Notes under the pieces: model-generated
The model's input: the letters and a program-made list of their open reading frames with translations, nothing else
Told to the model about the DNA's origin: nothing
Databases searched by the model: none
Assembly: GCF_008704555.1 (NCBI RefSeq)
Contig: NZ_CP023702.1
Location: 4,750,001-4,814,000, forward strand
Source of the DNA: Streptomyces nitrosporeus
GTDB taxonomy: Bacteria; Actinomycetota; Actinomycetes; Streptomycetales; Streptomycetaceae
Length of the DNA: 64,000 nucleotides
Direction: 5' to 3'
Shown: one piece after another, positions 52,940-61,523 of the stretch
Layout of the letters: the number at the start of each line of letters is the position of its first letter
Numbering within the stretch: the stretch's first letter is position 1
Program-made: the position numbers and the translations under genes

Positions 52940-54312
52940 CGGCGCCCCTCCTTCCGTATCCGGCGGATGTTGACGAGCATCATCGGGACCACCAGGAGCA
53001 GCAGGAGTACGGAGATGGCGCTGCCGACCCCGAGATCGGCGTCCGTGCCGAAGGAGGACCGGTACAGCTGGAGCGCCAGGACGTTGGCGTCGTCCTGGGA
53101 GGAGCCCGGCGCGATGATGAAGACCAGGTCGAAGATCTTCAGTACGTTGATCATCAGGGTGACCAGCACCACCACCAGGACCGGGGCGAGCATCGGGACG
53201 GTGATCCGGCGGAACACCTGCCACTCGTTGGCGCCGTCCACCCGGGCCGCCTCCAGGAGCTCACGCGGCAGGCCCGCCAGGCCCGCGGCGATCAGCACCA
53301 TGGCGAAGCCCGCCCACATCCAGACGTAGCTCCCGATGATCCCGGGCGTCACCAGCGTGGGGCCGAGCCAGTCGACGCCGTTGTAGGGCTCCCGGAAGTT
53401 GTCCGCCGGGAGCCGGAGGGTGGCGCCGTCGGCCGAGGCGGGCAGGGTGAACACCCCGTCCGCGCCGGCGGTGGCGGTGGCGACGACCTCGCCGTCCCTG
53501 ACGGCCTCGACCCGGAGGCCCTTCAGGCCGAGTTCCGCCGGGTCGACGGCGTTGGGCTTCCCGCCGCCGCCCCGGGTGAAGTCCAGCCACGCGGTGCCGG
53601 TGACCTTCCCGTCGTCCGCCGGCTCCGGGGTCCGGGCCGGTTCTGCGTCGCCGGGCATCTTCGCCGGAGCCACCCCGACGAGCGGCAGCCGCACCGGCTC
53701 GCCCGCCCGTACCGGTTCCTTCGTGACGAAGGCACCTCCGCCGCCCGCCTTCAGCGGGTGGACGGGCAGCGGGCGGGCCCTCGGGAAGCCGGAGGACTCC
53801 GCGAAGGTGTCGTGCACCCCGACGACGACGGCGTTGGCCACCCCGCGCTCGGGCGCCTGGTCGTACACCAGCCGGAAGATGATCCCGGCGGCCAGCATCG
53901 AGATCGCCATCGGCATGAAGACGAGCAGCTTGAACGCCGTCCCCCAGCGGATGCGTTCGGTCAGCACCGCGAAGACCAGGCCCAGCGCGGTGGCGACCGT
54001 GGGGGCGAACACCACCCAGACCGCGTTGTTCTTCACGGCGGTGCGGATGGTGTCGTCCGTGAAGAGCGTCTTGTAGTTGTCGAGGCCGGCGAAACCGGTG
54101 CCTGCCTGGTCGAGGAAGGACCGGTAGACGGAGTATCCGATCGGATACACGACGAGGGCGCCGAGCAGGACCAGGGCGGGCAGCAGGAACACCGCCGCGA
54201 CCGCCTTGCGGGTGCCGGTGACGCTCCGGCCGCCCTGTCCGCCCGGACGTGCCCCGGGATGCTTGCCGGCGGGAGGCGCCGCTCCGGCGCCCCCCGCTGC
54301 CGTGGTCGTCAT
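52936..54312 (-). CDS. carbohydrate ABC transporter permease (MalF-like) with inserted extracytoplasmic domain
   Basis: The 458-residue protein is about 150 residues longer than common CUT1 permeases. Helices occupy about 36-60, 98-118 and 125-150. Residues 170-310 then form a hydrophilic insertion rich in Pro, Gly and Asp, with a beta-sandwich-like stretch (GLRVEAVRDGEVVATATAG, then ADGVFTLPA), before the remaining helices. The EAA loop ELLEAARVDGANEWQVFRRI is at about 351-370. The insertion falls where E. coli MalF has its periplasmic P2 loop but is different in sequence, looking more like a carboxypeptidase-regulatory/Ig-like fold. It begins 4 nt after the binding protein gene's stop. Confidence 0.92.
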   Translation of the reverse strand: MTTTAAGGAGAAPPAGKHPGARPGGQGGRSVTGTRKAVAAVFLLPALVLLGALVVYPIGYSVYRSFLDQAGTGFAGLDNYKTLFTDDTIRTAVKNNAVWVVFAPTVATALGLVFAVLTERIRWGTAFKLLVFMPMAISMLAAGIIFRLVYDQAPERGVANAVVVGVHDTFAESSGFPRARPLPVHPLKAGGGGAFVTKEPVRAGEPVRLPLVGVAPAKMPGDAEPARTPEPADDGKVTGTAWLDFTRGGGGKPNAVDPAELGLKGLRVEAVRDGEVVATATAGADGVFTLPASADGATLRLPADNFREPYNGVDWLGPTLVTPGIIGSYVWMWAGFAMVLIAAGLAGLPRELLEAARVDGANEWQVFRRITVPMLAPVLVVVLVTLMINVLKIFDLVFIIAPGSSQDDANVLALQLYRSSFGTDADLGVGSAISVLLLLLVVPMMLVNIRRIRKEGRR

Positions 54313-54316
54313 CGCG

Positions 54317-55678
54317 TCAGCCCGCGTACGCCTCGGCGGCCGCGGACTCCAGTTCCTCCTGGGTCCCCGCGATGTCCCCCGGGTTCTTCAGGAAGTCCTG
54401 GAGGATCTTCCACTCGCCCTTGCCGGGCGTCCCGCCGAACGACTGGGGCGCCTGGTCGGACATGTCGAACCGGACGTCGTCACCGGCCGCGATCAGCGCC
54501 TTCGCCATCGTGCGCTGCACCTCGTTCGGGTAGGCCGCCGGGTCCAGCGCCTTGTTCGGGGAGATGAAACCGCCCGCCTCGGCCCAGATCCGCGCCGCGT
54601 CGGTCGAGGCGAGCCAGGTCAGCAGCGCCTGGGCGCCCTTGCCGTCCTTCAGGGCCACCGCCGCGTCACCACCGGTCACCACCGGGGACTCGGCGCCGAC
54701 CGCCGGGAAGGGGAACACCTTGGCGTCCTTGCCGATCTCGGCCTTGGTCTGCGCGATGTTGACCGAGACGAAGTCACCCTCGAAGACCATGGCCCCCTTG
54801 GGGGTGTCGCCGCCGGTGAAGGTCTGGGTCACCGAGGCGGGGAACTCCGTCTGCAGCGCGCCGTCCGCGCCGCCCGCGATCAGCTCCGGCTTGCCGAAGA
54901 GCTCCGCGAGGGTGGTCAGCGCGTCCCCGACGGACGGATCCGTCCACTTGATCTCGTGCTTCGCCAGCTGGTCGTACTTCTCGGGACCGGCCTGGGAGAG
55001 GTAGATGTTCTCGAACCAGTCGGTGAGCGTCCAGCCGTCCGCGCCACCGACCGAGACCGGGGTGACACCGGAGGCGGAGACCGTCTCGGCGGTGTTCAGG
55101 AAGTCCTTCCAGGTCTTCGGCTCACTCGCGCCCGCGTTCTCGAACGCCTGGGCGTTGTACCAGATCAGGGACTTGTTGGCGGCCTTGAAGTAGACCCCGT
55201 ACTGGGTGCCGTCGACCGCTCCGAGGTCCTGCCAGACCTGCGCGTAGTTCTGCCCCAGCTGGGCCCGCGCCTCGGGGCCGGCCGGCTTGGCCCACTTCTT
55301 GGCCACGGCCTGCTGGACCGCGCCCACCTGCGGGATCATCGCCACGTCCGGCGGCTGGCCGCCCGCGATCTTCGTACCCAGGAAGTTGACGATCGGGTCC
55401 TGGGCCGGGACGAAGGTGACCGTGGCGCCGGTGCGCTTCTCGAACTCGTCCAGCACCTTGGTGAAGTTGGCCTGTTCGGGACCCGTCCAGACCGCCGCGA
55501 CGGATATCTCCTCCCCGTCCAGCTTCGGTAAGGCGACACTCGGCGTGCTGTCCTCACCCTTCGGGGAGGCCCCGTCCTTCTTCCCGCCCTTGCCGTCGCC
55601 GCCGCAGCCCGTGAGGGCGAGTGCCCCGGCCGCGGTCAACGCCACTGCTGCCCTGCGCATGCGAAGGGTTGTGCGCAT
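54317..55678 (-). CDS. sugar ABC transporter substrate-binding lipoprotein
   Basis: The 453-residue protein has a lipoprotein signal peptide ending in the lipobox LTGC (Cys25), a Gly/Lys-rich tether and a family-1 extracellular solute-binding fold (VAAVWTGPEQANFTKVLDEF, PPDVAMIPQVGAVQ, SLIWYNAQAFENAG, GAMVFEGDFVS). It delivers a carbohydrate to the two downstream permeases. I start at ATG 55678, placing about 20 residues before the lipobox; an upstream in-frame GTG would make an overlong signal peptide. The promoter region carries three CACATC repeats. Confidence 0.94.
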   Translation of the reverse strand: MRTTLRMRRAAVALTAAGALALTGCGGDGKGGKKDGASPKGEDSTPSVALPKLDGEEISVAAVWTGPEQANFTKVLDEFEKRTGATVTFVPAQDPIVNFLGTKIAGGQPPDVAMIPQVGAVQQAVAKKWAKPAGPEARAQLGQNYAQVWQDLGAVDGTQYGVYFKAANKSLIWYNAQAFENAGASEPKTWKDFLNTAETVSASGVTPVSVGGADGWTLTDWFENIYLSQAGPEKYDQLAKHEIKWTDPSVGDALTTLAELFGKPELIAGGADGALQTEFPASVTQTFTGGDTPKGAMVFEGDFVSVNIAQTKAEIGKDAKVFPFPAVGAESPVVTGGDAAVALKDGKGAQALLTWLASTDAARIWAEAGGFISPNKALDPAAYPNEVQRTMAKALIAAGDDVRFDMSDQAPQSFGGTPGKGEWKILQDFLKNPGDIAGTQEELESAAAEAYAG

Positions 55679-55752
55679 TCCTGCCCCGTCTCTTCTGCGC
55701 GCATGTGTGCGGACCGGCACCGACGGTGGGACCTGCGGTGCCGCTCACCTCT

Positions 55753-55788
55753 CACATCGTGCGGTTCACATCGTCCGTGCGCACATCT
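55753..55788. promoter_or_regulatory. three CACATC direct repeats upstream of sugar ABC operon
   Basis: CACATCGT occurs at 55753 and 55767 and CACATCT at 55782, a period of 14-15 nt. The site is about 75-110 nt upstream of the lipoprotein start. It may be a regulator-binding array; no known consensus was recognised. Confidence 0.4.
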
Positions 55789-55864
55789 CTACGCCGGGAC
55801 CACGGGGCCCGCAATACCGTCATCACCCCCGACCCGGTGATCGTGATGGGCTCGTGACGTGACG

Positions 55865-58800
55865 TCAGCGGCCGGAGGCCGGAACGGCGGGGATCAGCGG
55901 GGGCAGCCGCTCGGCGTTGACCGAGCGGGCCGCCCGCTCCAACGCGCTCGCCAGCAACGCCAGATCGGTGGGCCCGTTGCCCAGCTCCCGCACCGGCCGG
56001 CGGGCCGGCGGATCGCCCATCCGCTCCCACTCCAGCGGTACGACCGTGGGGCGCAGGGTCGCCGTACGCGGGATCCGGCCCGTGACCCTGCCGCCCTGGA
56101 ACGGTGTCACCCGCCCGTCGGGGTGCCCCAGCCTGCCCCGCCCCGGCGCCGCCTCGTCGGGGGACGGCGGCAGGACCGGCGGGTCGAGCACCACGCGCAG
56201 CCGGGCGCCGCGCGCCAGCTCGGTGTCCTCGGTGCGGTCGGGGCGGGCGGACGTGGCGACGAGATGGACCCCCAGCCGCTCGCCGTCCCTGGCCACGGCC
56301 TCCAGCACCCGCACCACCGAACCGGCGGACGGGCGCCCCGGGCTGCCGAGCGACGGGGCGACCAGGGCGTCGAAGTCGTCGGCCAGGACCACGAGCCGGG
56401 GGAGCGGCGAGGGGCCCGGGTCGGCGGGGCGCTGCCCCGGGGGACGCAGCCGCAGGGTGCCGCTGGCGGGGGAGTCGAGGTCACCGCTGTCCGCGGCCGG
56501 CCGGCCGGTCCCGGACACCTGGGACTCGTCGTACCGGGCGTGCCAGGTGGCGAAGTCCAGGGTGCCCAGCAGTTCGGCGCGGCGCTTCAGCTCACCGCCG
56601 AGCGCCTGTGCGAACTCCCGCATGCGCACCGGCTCCGAGGCGACCAGGTGCGTGAAGACGTGGGGCAGCTCCGTGCACGGGCCGAGCCCCTGCGCGGAGG
56701 TGTCGCCCGCCCCGTCGATCAGCAGGATGCCGAGCCGGTCGGGGCGCGCGGCGGAGGCCAGGGACGCGGCCACGGCCCGCAGCAGCTCCGTACGGCCGCT
56801 GCCCGCCGGGCCCTCGATCAGCAGGTGCGGCCCCTCGTCGGCCAGATCCACCAGCAGGGGCCCCCGCGGTCCGGCGCCCAGCACGATCACCGGTCTGCCC
56901 GGGTAGGAGGCGGCCGCGGCCGCCCGGCCCTCGCGCCGCTGCGCGGGCACGGCGACGGCCGCCGGGAACACCGAGCGGCCGGCCCCCGAACTGGTGGGGC
57001 CGCTGCGCCGGTACGGGGACGGGGCGGGCTCGGCGGGGCCGGGGGACCCGGGGCCGGTGCGGCCGGACACGGTGCGCGCGGAGCCGGTACGGCCGCTCTC
57101 CGGGGCCTCGCGCTGCGCGCCGACGCGCGGACCGGTGCTCAGCGTGCGGCCGGAGCCCGCCGTGTCCGTCCCGGCCGCCGCCGGGGCCGGGACGGCCGGG
57201 CGGACCGTCGCACCGGGCTGTTCCTCCGCCGTCGATGCCCAGCGGGCCATCAGCGAGGCGGGAGTGGCCCGCGCGAGACCCAGCTCGTCCAGCAGCCGGG
57301 CCGACGGAGGCAGCGCCGCCGCCACCGGGCGGCCCGGGAGGGGCCCCGCGCCCTCGTCCCGCAGCGGGGCCAGCGCACGGGCGAAGCGCTCGGCCCAGGC
57401 CGCCGACACCGCGTCCACGACGGCGACCGTGCCGTGTCCCGCGACCTGCCCGCCCGCCGTGCGCAGCAGCCGCAGCGAGGTCGCCACGTCGCCGCTCAGC
57501 ATCGCGACCGCGCCGCACTCACGGAAGGGGATCGAGGCCCGGCACGCGGTGTCGTAGGTCGCGTCGACCGGGGAGAGCGGCGAGGCCGCCGGGGCCTGGG
57601 CCAGGCAGATCAGATGGATACCGGCCGCCGCTCCGGCGCCCGCCAGTCCGGCCGTCGTCTCACGCAGCGCCGCGGAACCGGGGTCGCCGTCCACCACGAC
57701 CACCGTGAACGGGCCTTCGTACCGCCGGGCCGCCTCGGCCACCGAGGCCCGGTCCGCGCTGGCCCAGCCGGGGCCCAGCGGTCCTTCGTCCATCCGCCGC
57801 ACCAGCTCCGCCGCCCGGGCCTCCGCCTGCTCCCGGTCGTACGCCAGCAGCAGCCGGCAGTCCTGGCCGTGCAGCGGGCGCAGATGCGGCAGCCAGCCGA
57901 GCCAGGACCACTCCCGCCGCCGTTCCTCGGTGCCGCGCGTGCGGTCCGTGCTGATCAGCACGATCTCCAGGCCGGACGGCGGGTGCAGGGCGGCGAGCTG
58001 GGCCACCACCGAGCGGGCCAGCCCCGGCAGCCGGTCGTGCGGCCCGGCCAGTCCGAGCGAACCGGCCTCCCGCAGACCCACGGTGACCGGCACGGCGGGC
58101 AGGTCGGCGCGCTCGGTCGTGCCCAGCCGGACGACCAGGGCCTCCGGGTGCGCGCCGTCGCGCTCCCACAGGCGGGGCCCGGGGCCGAGCGCGGTCAGGA
58201 GCACCGACGCCGGATCCGGCCAGGTGCCCGCCGGGGCGGCCGGGGCGGCGGTGTGCGCGGCCGGGTCCCCGGGGCCCGCCTGCGGGGCGGGGCCGGGGTG
58301 CGCGGGCGGGGCGGCCTCGCCGCGCCCGCCCGCCAGCCGCCGCGCCCACGCGCCTATGCCGCCGCGCCGGGGGGCCTCGGCCGGGACGACCCGGGCGCCC
58401 CGGCCGTGGGTGGGCTGCGGCGGTACACCGGCCGTGTCCCGGCTCGCGGGCCCGCGGCCTTCGCCGGGTCCGGGTGCGTCCCGCCGTTCATCGTGCCCGG
58501 CGGGGCCGCCGGGCCGGCCGTGGGGGTCCTGCGGGCCGAGGGCGCCGGGGTGGTCGCCCCGGGCCCTGCCGTGGCCGCCGGCCCCGCCCGTGTCCGCCGG
58601 GCCGGGCGGTGCTTCCGTGCCGTGCGGCGCCTTTGGGCCGGGGGCGGTCCGGGCCGCCTCTCCACCGCCGGTGCCGGGCCGGGTCACCCGCAGGTGGCCC
58701 TCGCCGTCGGGGGCCGTCTCCAGCGTGGGCGTGCGCCCGCCGGCCGTGAGCGTGAGCACCGACTCGCCGAGCCGCAGCAGGGCCCCGGGGGCCAGCCGGA

Positions 58801-59323
58801 CCGGGCGGTCGTGGACCGGGGTGCCGTCCAGCGAGGTGCCGTTCGTGGAGCCCAGGTCGGCGACCGCGACCCGGCCGTCCTCCAGGACGGTGACCGCGCA
58901 GTGCAGCCGGGACACGTCGGGGTCGTCCAGCGGTACGTCGGCGTCGGCGGACCGGCCGATCCTGACCTGCCCGCCGTGCAGCAGGTGGACCCCGCCGGCG
59001 TCGGGCCCGGCGACCACGTGCAGCCGGGCCGGGGCGGGGTCTCCGGAGCCCTCCTCCTCGCCGGGCACCTGGAGCGAGAGCACCGCCCCGTCCACCAGCG
59101 GCGGCTCACCGAGGGTGCGGCGCTGCGCGTCGAGCCGCTCGCGTCCGGCGTACAGCACCACCGCCCCGCCGCCCTGGGAGCCCTCCGGCCCCGTCACCGC
59201 GGAGGCGAGGGCCGACGCGACGGCGGCGAGCGCTGTCCCCGCGGGGGCGGTGACGAGCACGTCGCAGGTGCGCGCCGGGGTCTGGCCGCTGCGCGGCGCG
59301 AGGACGGTCAGCCGGATCTGCAT
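55865..59323 (-). CDS. FHA domain/FtsK-SpoIIIE (EccC-like) ATPase
   Basis: The 1152-residue protein starts with a ubiquitin-like/beta-rich segment (1-90) and an FHA domain at about 100-192 (RIGRSADADVPLDDPDVSRL and GSTNGTSLDG, the phosphothreonine-binding loops). A long disordered Pro/Gly/Arg region follows, then two FtsK/SpoIIIE-type modules. The first (SLGLAGPHDRLPGLARSVVA) lacks a Walker A lysine. The second has IEGPAGSGRTELLRA near 836, a GSGRT-type P-loop. The tandem arrangement resembles EccC ATPases of type VII secretion. It is divergent from two Ser/Thr kinase genes whose products could phosphorylate its FHA ligands. ATG at 59323 is chosen; the frame is open 33 codons further. Confidence 0.87.
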   Translation of the reverse strand: MQIRLTVLAPRSGQTPARTCDVLVTAPAGTALAAVASALASAVTGPEGSQGGGAVVLYAGRERLDAQRRTLGEPPLVDGAVLSLQVPGEEEGSGDPAPARLHVVAGPDAGGVHLLHGGQVRIGRSADADVPLDDPDVSRLHCAVTVLEDGRVAVADLGSTNGTSLDGTPVHDRPVRLAPGALLRLGESVLTLTAGGRTPTLETAPDGEGHLRVTRPGTGGGEAARTAPGPKAPHGTEAPPGPADTGGAGGHGRARGDHPGALGPQDPHGRPGGPAGHDERRDAPGPGEGRGPASRDTAGVPPQPTHGRGARVVPAEAPRRGGIGAWARRLAGGRGEAAPPAHPGPAPQAGPGDPAAHTAAPAAPAGTWPDPASVLLTALGPGPRLWERDGAHPEALVVRLGTTERADLPAVPVTVGLREAGSLGLAGPHDRLPGLARSVVAQLAALHPPSGLEIVLISTDRTRGTEERRREWSWLGWLPHLRPLHGQDCRLLLAYDREQAEARAAELVRRMDEGPLGPGWASADRASVAEAARRYEGPFTVVVVDGDPGSAALRETTAGLAGAGAAAGIHLICLAQAPAASPLSPVDATYDTACRASIPFRECGAVAMLSGDVATSLRLLRTAGGQVAGHGTVAVVDAVSAAWAERFARALAPLRDEGAGPLPGRPVAAALPPSARLLDELGLARATPASLMARWASTAEEQPGATVRPAVPAPAAAGTDTAGSGRTLSTGPRVGAQREAPESGRTGSARTVSGRTGPGSPGPAEPAPSPYRRSGPTSSGAGRSVFPAAVAVPAQRREGRAAAAASYPGRPVIVLGAGPRGPLLVDLADEGPHLLIEGPAGSGRTELLRAVAASLASAARPDRLGILLIDGAGDTSAQGLGPCTELPHVFTHLVASEPVRMREFAQALGGELKRRAELLGTLDFATWHARYDESQVSGTGRPAADSGDLDSPASGTLRLRPPGQRPADPGPSPLPRLVVLADDFDALVAPSLGSPGRPSAGSVVRVLEAVARDGERLGVHLVATSARPDRTEDTELARGARLRVVLDPPVLPPSPDEAAPGRGRLGHPDGRVTPFQGGRVTGRIPRTATLRPTVVPLEWERMGDPPARRPVRELGNGPTDLALLASALERAARSVNAERLPPLIPAVPASGR

Positions 59324-59722
59324 CGCCGTCAGCGGTCCCTTCTGCGCGGGGCGCCCGGCAGGGGGAAGGCCCTGTGTTCTCCCCCACCCGGCACGGACGC
59401 GTCGTCCGGTACAGGTCGTCACGGAGCGAGAGGCTCCCGACCCCGCGGTTCCGTGCTGGAAGGCATCCTCCCATCCGCCACTGACAACACGCCCGGGGGT
59501 GACCGCTTAGTGATCATGATTGGCCGGGTGTGGGGGTAAAAGTGCCTGCTTGGCCTTGGCGCGGGAGGTGCTGCACACTCGTTCGGCAACCAACTCCCCG
59601 ATGGTTGCGTCTTCCCCCGACAACGACCGGCCCCACCGTGGTGCCGGGTCGTTAGAGTGGGCCGGAACATCCGGGCGGGCCGGGGGGCCGCCGAGCACAA
59701 CGATCAGCAGGGAGCGCGTGAC
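59324..59722. promoter_or_regulatory. divergent intergenic region, FHA-ATPase/pkaA
   Basis: The 399-nt gap contains no convincing gene. A 9-codon frame (GTG at 59510 to TAA at 59539) is too short to call. TAGAGT at 59653-59658 is a possible -10 box for pkaA, 64 nt before its start. The central A/T-richer part (59490-59560) fits a promoter region for both directions. Confidence 0.4.
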
Positions 59723-61378
59723 GTGCGGCCAGTCGGCAGCAAGTACCTGCTCGAGGAGCCGCTCGGGCGCGGCGCCACGGGCACCGTCTGGCGAGCCCGC
59801 CAGCGGGAGACCGCCGGGGCCGAGGCGGCCGTCGCCGGCCAGCCCGGCGAGACCGTGGCGATCAAGGTGCTCAAGGAGGAGCTGGCCAACGACGCGGACG
59901 TCGTGATGCGCTTCCTGCGCGAGCGTTCCGTGCTGCTGCGGCTGACCCACCCGAACATCGTGCGGACCCGGGACCTCGTCGTCGAGGGCGATCTGCTGGC
60001 CCTGGTGATGGACCTGGTCGACGGCCCGGACCTGCACCGCTACCTCCGGGAGAACGGCCCCTTCACCCCGGTCGCCGCCTCCCTGCTCACCGCGCAGATC
60101 GCGGACGCGCTCGCCGCCAGCCACGCCGACGGCGTCGTCCACCGCGACCTGAAGCCCGCCAACGTGCTGCTCGACGAGCGCGACGGCGGGATGCACCCGA
60201 TGCTCACCGACTTCGGCATCGCGCGGCTGGCCGACTCCCCGGGGCTGACCCGGACCCACGAGTTCGTCGGCACGCCCGCGTACGTGGCGCCGGAGTCCGC
60301 CGAGGGCCGCCCGCAGACCTCCGCCGTGGACATCTACGGCGCGGGCATCCTGCTGTACGAACTGGTCACCGGGCGACCGCCGTTCGGCGGCGGCACCGCA
60401 CTGGAGGTGCTGCACCGGCACCTCAACGAGGAGCCCCGCCGCCCCGGCAGCGTCCCCGAGCCGCTGTGGACGGTCATAGAGCGCTGCCTGAGCAAGGACC
60501 CCGGCCGGCGGCCCAGCGCCGTGAACCTCGCCCGGGCGCTGCGCACCGTCGGCGCCGGGATCGGCGTGCACGCCAACTCGGCCCAGATCGCCGCCGCCGA
60601 GGGTGTGGGCGCCCTGCTCGCCCCCGACCCGGCGCCCGCCGCCGTCCCCGGCACCCAGGACGCGGCCGACCCGACCCAGGTGCTGCCGGGCAACGCGGGC
60701 TCCTACGACCCGGCCGCCCCGACCAGCGTCCTGCCGCAGACCGGAGGAGCCGGGGGCGGTGCCGGGCACGCAGATCCGACCGCCGTCATGCCGCCGGTGC
60801 CGCCGCGCCCCGAGGGCGCGCCGCAGCCCGACGAACCGCACCCCTGGCAGTCCCAGCTGAGGGCGGCCCGCGACCGCAACGAGCAGACGCAGGTGCAGTA
60901 CCTCGACCCGGGCCAGGACCCGCTCCGCCGCCGTCCGCAGCGCCAGGCCCCCCCGGCTCCGGCCCCCCAGCACCGGCAGCAGCCCCCGCATCAGCAGCCT
61001 CCGCAGGCCCAGCAGTATCCGCAGCCGCAGCGCCGCCCGTACGCACCCCCGCCGCAGCCGCAGCACCAGCAGTACGCCCCGCCCCAGCAGCCGCAGCAGC
61101 CCCAGCAGCCGCAGCCGCCCGCGCCGCGTCAGCCCCGGCCGCCCCGGCAGCGCAGCGCCAACCCGATGCGCATCCCGGGCCTGGGCTGCCTCAAGGGCTG
61201 CTTGTTCACGGTGGTGCTGCTGGTCGTCGCGAGCTGGCTGATCTGGGAGCTGACACCGCTCCAGGGCTGGATCGCGGAGGGCAAGAGCTACTGGGAGGCC
61301 ATCGGGGACGGGATCTCGAAGGTCACCGGCTGGATCGAGGACCTCGGAGGCGGCTCCGACACACCTACGGGCCAGTAA
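59723..61378 (+). CDS. pkaA: Ser/Thr protein kinase, PkaA-like
   Basis: The 551-residue Hanks-type kinase has a glycine loop LGRGATGTVW (14-23), ATP lysine Lys48 (VAIKVLKEE), catalytic HRDLKPAN (Asp142), DFG at 163-165 and GTPAYVAPE. The insertion AGAEAAVAGQPGE lies in the N-lobe before Lys48. After the kinase domain comes a 200-residue disordered region with Thr-containing ADPTQVLP/APTSVLP/ADPTAVMP repeats and a Gln/Pro-rich stretch. Next is a membrane helix at about 493-512 and a 40-residue exterior tail. Size and position match PkaA of S. coelicolor (from memory). The GTG at 59723 follows GGGAG. Confidence 0.92.
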   Translation: MRPVGSKYLLEEPLGRGATGTVWRARQRETAGAEAAVAGQPGETVAIKVLKEELANDADVVMRFLRERSVLLRLTHPNIVRTRDLVVEGDLLALVMDLVDGPDLHRYLRENGPFTPVAASLLTAQIADALAASHADGVVHRDLKPANVLLDERDGGMHPMLTDFGIARLADSPGLTRTHEFVGTPAYVAPESAEGRPQTSAVDIYGAGILLYELVTGRPPFGGGTALEVLHRHLNEEPRRPGSVPEPLWTVIERCLSKDPGRRPSAVNLARALRTVGAGIGVHANSAQIAAAEGVGALLAPDPAPAAVPGTQDAADPTQVLPGNAGSYDPAAPTSVLPQTGGAGGGAGHADPTAVMPPVPPRPEGAPQPDEPHPWQSQLRAARDRNEQTQVQYLDPGQDPLRRRPQRQAPPAPAPQHRQQPPHQQPPQAQQYPQPQRRPYAPPPQPQHQQYAPPQQPQQPQQPQPPAPRQPRPPRQRSANPMRIPGLGCLKGCLFTVVLLVVASWLIWELTPLQGWIAEGKSYWEAIGDGISKVTGWIEDLGGGSDTPTGQ

Positions 61379-61403
61379 CACCCCCGGCCTGTTTCTTTGT
61401 CGA

Positions 61404-61432
61404 CTTCCGCGGGCCGATTCGGCCCGCGGAAG
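61404..61432 (+). terminator. hairpin between pkaA and pkaB
   Basis: A perfect 12-bp stem (CTTCCGCGGGCC with GGCCCGCGGAAG) and GATTC loop lies 25 nt after the pkaA stop. CTTTGTCGAC flanks it on the left (61395-61404) and recurs at 61481-61490 before pkaB. Confidence 0.8.
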
Positions 61433-61523
61433 CCGAGGTCGGTGCCGTCCGCGGCCCCCAACGCCCCGATCGCCGCGTAACTTTGTCGACCGGGGGTCAA
61501 CGCCAGCCGCTGAGGGAGCAGTC

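Noticed and set aside
55865..59323. The FHA/FtsK protein as a complete type VII secretion locus
   Set aside because: No EsxA/B, EccB, EccD, EccE or mycosin genes are present; only the ATPase architecture resembles EccC.
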